Below, piece by piece: positions 60,290 through 64,000 of a stretch of DNA of 64,000 nucleotides. Every line of letters starts with the position of its first letter. Position 1 is the first letter of the stretch. The stretch spans positions 91,026 to 155,025 of the forward strand of contig NZ_FNEA01000014.1 in the NCBI RefSeq assembly GCF_900100045.1, written 5' to 3'. Below the pieces are notes generated by a model, which saw only the letters and a list, made by a program, of their open reading frames with translations, ran no database searches and was not told the DNA's origin. The translations under genes and the position numbers were made by a program. This DNA comes from Paracoccus denitrificans. Its GTDB lineage: Bacteria > Pseudomonadota > Alphaproteobacteria > Rhodobacterales > Rhodobacteraceae.

Positions 60290-61339
60290 CTAATCCGCCG
60301 GCTCGAAGGGGAAGGGCTCCGCATCGGCGAAGGCGTCCGAACTCTCGCCCGCATGGATCGTCGCCATGTCCACGCCCAGGTCCAGTTTGCGCACGGGCGC
60401 GCCTTCGGAAAAATCCAGCTCCTTCAGGTCGACCCAGAAGGTATTGGGCGAGATCGCCGATTCGACGTAATAGAGGCGGCTTTTCTGATCGGCCACGACC
60501 CGCCAGCGCGTGGTGGACAGGTTGGGCGCGTCGGGAATGCTGACGCCGTAGGGGACTGAGGCATTGCGCACCACGCTGAACACCGCGGAGGCGGCAATGC
60601 GCGGATCGTCGCTTTGCGCGACCATGTCGACATAGGTGCTGGCGCGCACGAAGCGGTCGGCGGCGCGGGTGGTCCCGGGGAGGGTCTCGCGTGGGTTCAT
60701 CCCCTTCCAGTAATCGGTGATCGCCAGTTGCTGGTCATAGGGCGGGTCGTTCGTCATGACGCGATACTGGCGGCCGTGATGGATCTGCAATTCGCCGTCG
60801 ATCCATTCCAGGATCGCACTGTCGCCCGTCGCATCCGACAGCGACAGATGCACCGTGGTCAGCTTGCCGGGCTGGGCGGGAACGTCCTTGGTCACCGTGT
60901 CGAAGGGATGCGCGCGCAGATATTGCACCGCCTCGTCCACGGTCGCGAAATTGTCCAGGAAGAACTGCGCCCAGACGGCCAGCGACATGCGCGGCGTCTG
61001 CCCGTCATCCTCGGGGTATCGCGACTGAAGCAGCCACAGCATGTTCGCCACCAGCCCCTCCTCGTTCATGCCGTCCACGGTCGAGATGTCATAGCCCGAC
61101 ACGACGACGCTGCCGTATTTCGAGACCCACTCGACCGAACGCGGCCCGGCCGCGCCGTCGCGTTTCATGCCCTTGGGAAACAGCCAGAGATTGCTCACCA
61201 TCGGCATGCTCCAGTCCATGGAGCGGCCGGTCAGGACGCGCCCCTCCGGGCCGAGATAGGTCACGCGGGTGCAGGCCTCGGCCACGGGGGCCGTCAGGGT
61301 CGCGGTCAGCGCAAAGGCTGCGGCCAGTTTTCGAAACAT
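60290..61339 (-). CDS. Exported linear-amide C-N hydrolase (choloylglycine hydrolase / penicillin V acylase family)
   Basis: 349 residues. The signal peptide (residues 1-22, cleaved at VAEA-CTR) leaves Cys23 as the N-terminal nucleophile (CTRVTYLGPEG), the mark of the Ntn superfamily. Family residues follow: GRSMDWSMP near 39 (R-x-M-D-W), YDISTVDGMNEEGLVANMLWL near 83-103 and the N-x-P-x-Y-like region MTNDPPYDQQLAITDYW near 195-211. Relatives hydrolyse penicillin V, bile salts or acyl-homoserine lactones. The export signal points to a periplasmic enzyme. The GGAGATGG site precedes the ATG. Next to it lies the wreck of an outer-membrane protein gene. Confidence 0.87.
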   Translation of the reverse strand: MFRKLAAAFALTATLTAPVAEACTRVTYLGPEGRVLTGRSMDWSMPMVSNLWLFPKGMKRDGAAGPRSVEWVSKYGSVVVSGYDISTVDGMNEEGLVANMLWLLQSRYPEDDGQTPRMSLAVWAQFFLDNFATVDEAVQYLRAHPFDTVTKDVPAQPGKLTTVHLSLSDATGDSAILEWIDGELQIHHGRQYRVMTNDPPYDQQLAITDYWKGMNPRETLPGTTRAADRFVRASTYVDMVAQSDDPRIAASAVFSVVRNASVPYGVSIPDAPNLSTTRWRVVADQKSRLYYVESAISPNTFWVDLKELDFSEGAPVRKLDLGVDMATIHAGESSDAFADAEPFPFEPAD

Positions 61340-61352
61340 CGTCCATCTCCGC

Positions 61353-61705
61353 TCAGAAACGCCAGGTCATGCCGAAAGCGGTTCGGCCATGGTCACGTCG
61401 AGCCGCGTGCCGCCGCTTTCATAGTCCACGTCCATTGACGAATAGCTGATGTCGCCCAGCAAGACGAGGCGATCCTTGCGGGCATGTCCCGACAGGAAAA
61501 GCGGGTTGTCCAGGTCGTCGAGGACATCGGAAAGGAACTTGTCGAAGGAAACCGAGGGCGCGCGTTGAATGGGGCCATATCCTCGCCCGATCCGGTGGGC
61601 CAGACATGGGGGCGGTCCGTCCGTTCCAGCGGTTTTCGGCAGAGGCAGGCGGCGCAGTCGGTCCGGGACAAGCGCTGTGGAGATGACGAGTGGATTTCGT
61701 CTCAT
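61353..61705 (-). pseudogene. Decayed outer-membrane beta-barrel protein gene
   Basis: The readable frame (61367-61705) gives SVSFDKFLSDVLDDLDNPLF, then a GHARKDRLVLLGDISYSSM-type strand. It matches a barrel family in which a short F-S-D-x-L-x-D-L-D helix precedes G-x-x-x-x-R-x-x-R-x-x-L-x-x-D-x-x-Y strands. The frame ends soon after at MAEPLSA. In the next frame the same DNA reads AFGMTWRF followed by TGA, a perfect barrel end with terminal Phe. So most of the barrel has been deleted, with a frame change at the join; no signal peptide is left at the front. Confidence 0.6.
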
Positions 61706-62030
61706 GCCATATCCCCCGACCTGGGTCGTTCTTCCTGGTCAGGCGGCCTTTCATGGGTGACTATGGATCATCGCTGCCGGCAAGTCAGGCGAGATCGGCT
61801 TCAGGTTCGTGGGCTCCACCGTTGACGACCCGGCAGGTGGTAATGCCGGGCCTGGTTTCGTGGGCCGTGCCGTGCTCCCGGCGTCCGATGCTCTCTGGGC
61901 GGCTGGATGCTGCTGGCCTTTGCGGCGCTTTCGAGCCAGGACCGCAATAGAGCCACATCCGGCCTCCTTCTTTCTTGTGCAAATATCCCCGGCTCTCGGC
62001 CCTCGGCCCTCGGCCTTCGACCTTGGGGCC
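61706..62030. other. Gene-free stretch of about 325 bases
   Basis: No coding frame is convincing. It holds the short tandem repeat of CTCGGC-type units near 61993-62018, copy 4 of the GAGTATTT repeat, and probably further debris of the broken outer-membrane protein gene, although no remnant of its N-terminus could be read. Confidence 0.5.
61966..61990 (-). repeat. Copy 4 of the GAGTATTT repeat (divergent form)
   Basis: Minus strand: GGGGATATTTGCACAAGAAA then GAAGG. It lies about 40 bases after the hmgA stop. It keeps the ATATTTG...GAAG core but has lost the G of GAG. Confidence 0.5.
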
Positions 62031-63392
62031 TCACTTGACGCCTGGCGTTCCGTCGAACTTCTTCTCGAGCCGGTTCCAGACTTCGATATAGTCCTTCTGC
62101 ATCGGGGCCTCGCGCGCAGCGAATTCGGTGAGGTGCTGGGGAAAGCGGGTCTCGAACATGAAGCTCATGGTCTCCTCCAGCTTCTCGGGCTTCAGATCGG
62201 CGTTGCTGGCGCCCTCGAAGGCGTCGCGGTCCGGGCCGTGCGGCAGCATGCAATTGTGCAGGCTGATGCCGCCCGGCGCAAAGCCCTGCGGCTTGGCGTC
62301 GTAGATGCCGTAGATGTTGCCCATCAGCTCGGACATGATGTTCTTGTGATACCAGGGCGGGCGGAAGCTGTGCTCGGCCACCATCCAGCGCTCGCGGAAC
62401 AGCACGAAGTCGATATTCGCCGTGCCCTCCTGGCCCGAGGGCGCGGTCAGCACGGTGAAGATCGACGGGTCGGGATGGTCGAACAGGATCGCGCCCACCG
62501 GCGAATAGGTGCGCAGGTCGTATTTGTAGGGGCAGTAATTCCCGTGCCAGGCCACCACGTCCAGCGGGCTGTGGTCGATCCAGGTCTCGTGGAACCGGCC
62601 GCACCACTTGATCACCACGCGCGAGCGCGCCTCGCGGTCCTCGAAGGCGGCGACCGGGCATTTGAAGTCGCGCGGATTGGCCAGGCAATTGGCGCCGATC
62701 GGGCCGCGGCCCGGCAGGTCGAACTTCTGGCCGTAATTCTCGCAGACGAAGCCGCGGGCCGGGCCCTCCAGCACCTCGACGCGGTAGACCAGGCCGCGCG
62801 GCAGGATGGCGATTTCCCGCGGCTCCAGGTCGATCACCCCCAGCTCGGTGCAGAAGCGCAGCCGGCCCTCTTGCGGGACCACCAGCAACTCGCTGTCGGC
62901 CGAGAAGAAATATTCGTCCTGCATCGAGCGGGTGACCAGGTAGACATGCGACGCCATGCCGACCTGGATGTTCACGTCGCCGGCCGTGGTCATGCTGCGC
63001 ATGCCGGTGATCCAGGTCAGCTCCTCCTCCGGGACCGGGATCGGGTCCCAGCGATACTGGCCCAGGCTGACGATGTCGTCGCGCAGGTTCGGCGCCGTCT
63101 TCCAATGCGGCAGATCGATCGCCGCGAAATCGCCGGTATGGCGGACCGAGGGCCGGATGCGATAGCACCAGGTCCGCTCGTTCTGGCCGCGCGGCGCGGT
63201 GAAGGCGGTGCCCGACAGCTGCTCGGCATAAAGCCCGTATTCGCATTTCTGCGGGCTGTTCTGGCCCTGCGGCAGGGCGCCGGGCAGCGCCTCGGTCTCG
63301 AAATCGTTGCCGAAGCCGGGCATGTAGCCCGGATGCGTGCCGGTGGCGACGGCGGCGCGGGTCATGCCGGGGGGCAGGTCGTGCTGGGTCAT
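62031..63392 (-). CDS. hmgA: Homogentisate 1,2-dioxygenase
   Basis: Iron(II) dioxygenase that opens the ring of homogentisate to maleylacetoacetate in tyrosine and phenylalanine breakdown. 453 residues, standard length. Marks: [19 protein letters not shown] at 23-41, [21 protein letters not shown], and the iron-ligand regions [16 protein letters not shown] (His, Glu) and [12 protein letters not shown] (His). The other pathway genes (maleylacetoacetate isomerase, fumarylacetoacetase) are not in the window but may lie beyond the right edge. The intergenic region to the marR gene carries three operator-like sites. Confidence 0.97.
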   Translation of the reverse strand: MTQHDLPPGMTRAAVATGTHPGYMPGFGNDFETEALPGALPQGQNSPQKCEYGLYAEQLSGTAFTAPRGQNERTWCYRIRPSVRHTGDFAAIDLPHWKTAPNLRDDIVSLGQYRWDPIPVPEEELTWITGMRSMTTAGDVNIQVGMASHVYLVTRSMQDEYFFSADSELLVVPQEGRLRFCTELGVIDLEPREIAILPRGLVYRVEVLEGPARGFVCENYGQKFDLPGRGPIGANCLANPRDFKCPVAAFEDREARSRVVIKWCGRFHETWIDHSPLDVVAWHGNYCPYKYDLRTYSPVGAILFDHPDPSIFTVLTAPSGQEGTANIDFVLFRERWMVAEHSFRPPWYHKNIMSELMGNIYGIYDAKPQGFAPGGISLHNCMLPHGPDRDAFEGASNADLKPEKLEETMSFMFETRFPQHLTEFAAREAPMQKDYIEVWNRLEKKFDGTPGVK

Positions 63393-63413
63393 GGGGCTCC
63401 TCCCTGCGGTGTC

Positions 63414-63427
63414 ATTGCAGTTGCAAC
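63414..63427. promoter_or_regulatory. Operator-like site 1 between hmgA and the MarR gene
   Basis: ATTGC-AGTT-GCAAC, a perfect TTGC-N4-GCAA palindrome core, 22-35 bases upstream of the hmgA ATG. It is followed by GAT, as is site 2. Confidence 0.65.
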
Positions 63428-63436
63428 GATTATGTC

Positions 63437-63450
63437 ATTGCGATGGCAAC
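63437..63450. promoter_or_regulatory. Operator-like site 2 between hmgA and the MarR gene
   Basis: ATTGC-GATG-GCAAC, followed by GAT. Centre-to-centre it is 23 bases from site 1, about two helix turns, so both can face the same side of the DNA. Confidence 0.65.
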
Positions 63451-63485
63451 GATGTCAATGCGGATCTGCATCCGGGCCGATCTTT

Positions 63486-63499
63486 ATTGCAGGCGCAAC
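63486..63499. promoter_or_regulatory. Operator-like site 3, upstream of the MarR gene
   Basis: ATTGC-AGGC-GCAAC, 36 bases before the marR ATG. With the same arms as sites 1 and 2 it would let the regulator control its own gene. Confidence 0.6.
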
Positions 63500-63534
63500 G
63501 GCTTTCTGCTGTTCTGCCGGCCAAGGAGAAGCGC

Positions 63535-63966
63535 ATGTCATTCGATCTGGACCGGTTCCTGCCCTATCGCCTGTCCGTGGCGGCCGCGCGGCTGAGCCGC
63601 CGCTTTGCCGCGCTTTACGAGGCCGAAGCGGGGCTGAGCACGCCCGAATGGCGGGTTCTGGCGCATCTGGCCCATTCCGGCGCGGTGAGCGTGCGCGACA
63701 TCACGGCGCGGGTGCATCTGGACAAGTCGATGGTCAGCCGCGCCGCCTCGCGGCTGCAAGAGGCGGGGCTGGTGCGGAAATCGGGCAACGCGGCCGACCG
63801 CCGGCTGGTCGCGCTGGAGCTGACGCCTGCGGGCCGGGCGCTGATGGCGCGGCTCGGCCGCATCGCCGAGGCCTTCCAGGCGGACCTGCTGGCCGAGCTG
63901 GGACCGGAGGCCGAAGCCCTCGACCGCGCCCTCGCCAAAATCGACCAAAGGGAAAACCGCGACTAA
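63535..63966 (+). CDS. MarR-family transcriptional regulator (probable repressor of hmgA)
   Basis: 143 residues, the usual size. Winged helix-turn-helix: the recognition region is VSVRDITARVHLDKSMVSRA and the wing is GLVRKSGNAADRRLVALELT (D-R-R motif). Dimerisation helices are at both ends (PYRLSVAAARLSRRFAALYE and AEAFQADLLAELGPEA). AAGGAG six bases before the ATG fixes the start. Divergent from hmgA with three repeated palindromes between, so self- and hmgA repression with homogentisate or a relative as the inducer is likely but inferred. Only 34 bases follow to the window's end. Confidence 0.92.
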   Translation: MSFDLDRFLPYRLSVAAARLSRRFAALYEAEAGLSTPEWRVLAHLAHSGAVSVRDITARVHLDKSMVSRAASRLQEAGLVRKSGNAADRRLVALELTPAGRALMARLGRIAEAFQADLLAELGPEAEALDRALAKIDQRENRD

Positions 63967-64000
63967 ACAGGGCGAACAGCCGGCCCAGGGCGGGGGAACG

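Noticed and set aside
61353..61705. A functional small outer-membrane protein gene
   Set aside because: The frame breaks before the barrel end, the signal peptide is absent and too few strands remain for a barrel.
1..64000. Insertion sequences, prophage genes, toxin-antitoxin pairs or restriction systems
   Set aside because: None with recognisable transposase, integrase, phage or defence motifs was seen in any reading frame.

Overview
This window comes from the chromosome of a high-GC alphaproteobacterium of the Rhodobacteraceae, and Paracoccus fits best. The reasons are the strong third-position GC bias, the di-heme cytochrome c peroxidase that closely resembles the Paracoccus denitrificans enzyme as I remember it, an FNR-type box in front of that gene, the rpmH-rnpA-yidD...yidC-MOSC-engB-argB gene order, and a short intergenic repeat built on GAGTATTT that I associate with this family. 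No rRNA, CRISPR array, insertion sequence or prophage was seen. Almost everything is ordinary chromosomal housekeeping.

Layout. 1-8.8 kb: end of a polysaccharide flippase, the malic enzyme maeB, a small outer-membrane barrel, trhO, and an NAD salvage/synthesis group (pncA-pncB, facing nadE). 8.9-16.6 kb: an exported MORN-repeat protein, xanthine phosphoribosyltransferase, a LysE exporter, fabI, pdxH, a double cold-shock-domain protein with a DUF192 partner, tRNA-Pro, and lysC. 16.6-23.4 kb: ptsP, then a six-gene minus-strand cluster that combines a FecCD-type ABC importer with a TrmO-family protein, a very short Mop-like (molybdate-binding) protein and a DUF2478 protein. 23.3-34.8 kb: tRNA-Arg, an orphan sensor kinase, then the rpmH-to-argB block, interrupted by ttcA and a degenerate GGDEF-EAL protein, then sixA, a sugar kinase and a small zincin. 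34.9-45.8 kb: gltX, a 700-base gene-free stretch, trigger factor, the rpsF-rpsR-rplI operon, YceI, cytochrome c peroxidase, prfA-prmC and a DUF4167 protein. 45.8-53.7 kb: one tightly packed envelope/maturation operon (lptF-lptG-lptD-surA-pdxA-rsmA). 53.8-60 kb: pepA-holC, an aspartic protease, MarC, tatABC with an AAA ATPase, and tRNA-Met. 60-64 kb: an exported Ntn amidase, the wreck of an outer-membrane protein gene, and hmgA facing a MarR regulator across a region with three near-identical operator-like sites.

The most interesting parts are: (i) the 18.9-22.8 kb importer cluster, whose mixture of genes points to molybdate or tungstate handling and includes a Mop-like protein lacking the middle of its fold; (ii) a GGDEF-EAL protein that has lost most catalytic residues and sits inside the ribosomal-protein/membrane-insertion locus; (iii) three copies of ATTGC-N4-GCAAC between hmgA and its probable repressor; (iv) a four-copy intergenic repeat, one copy of which supplies the ribosome binding site of pdxA; and (v) a gene-free stretch of lower GC after gltX with a strong hairpin that could belong to a small RNA. 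All functional statements are from sequence reading alone; no database search was run.
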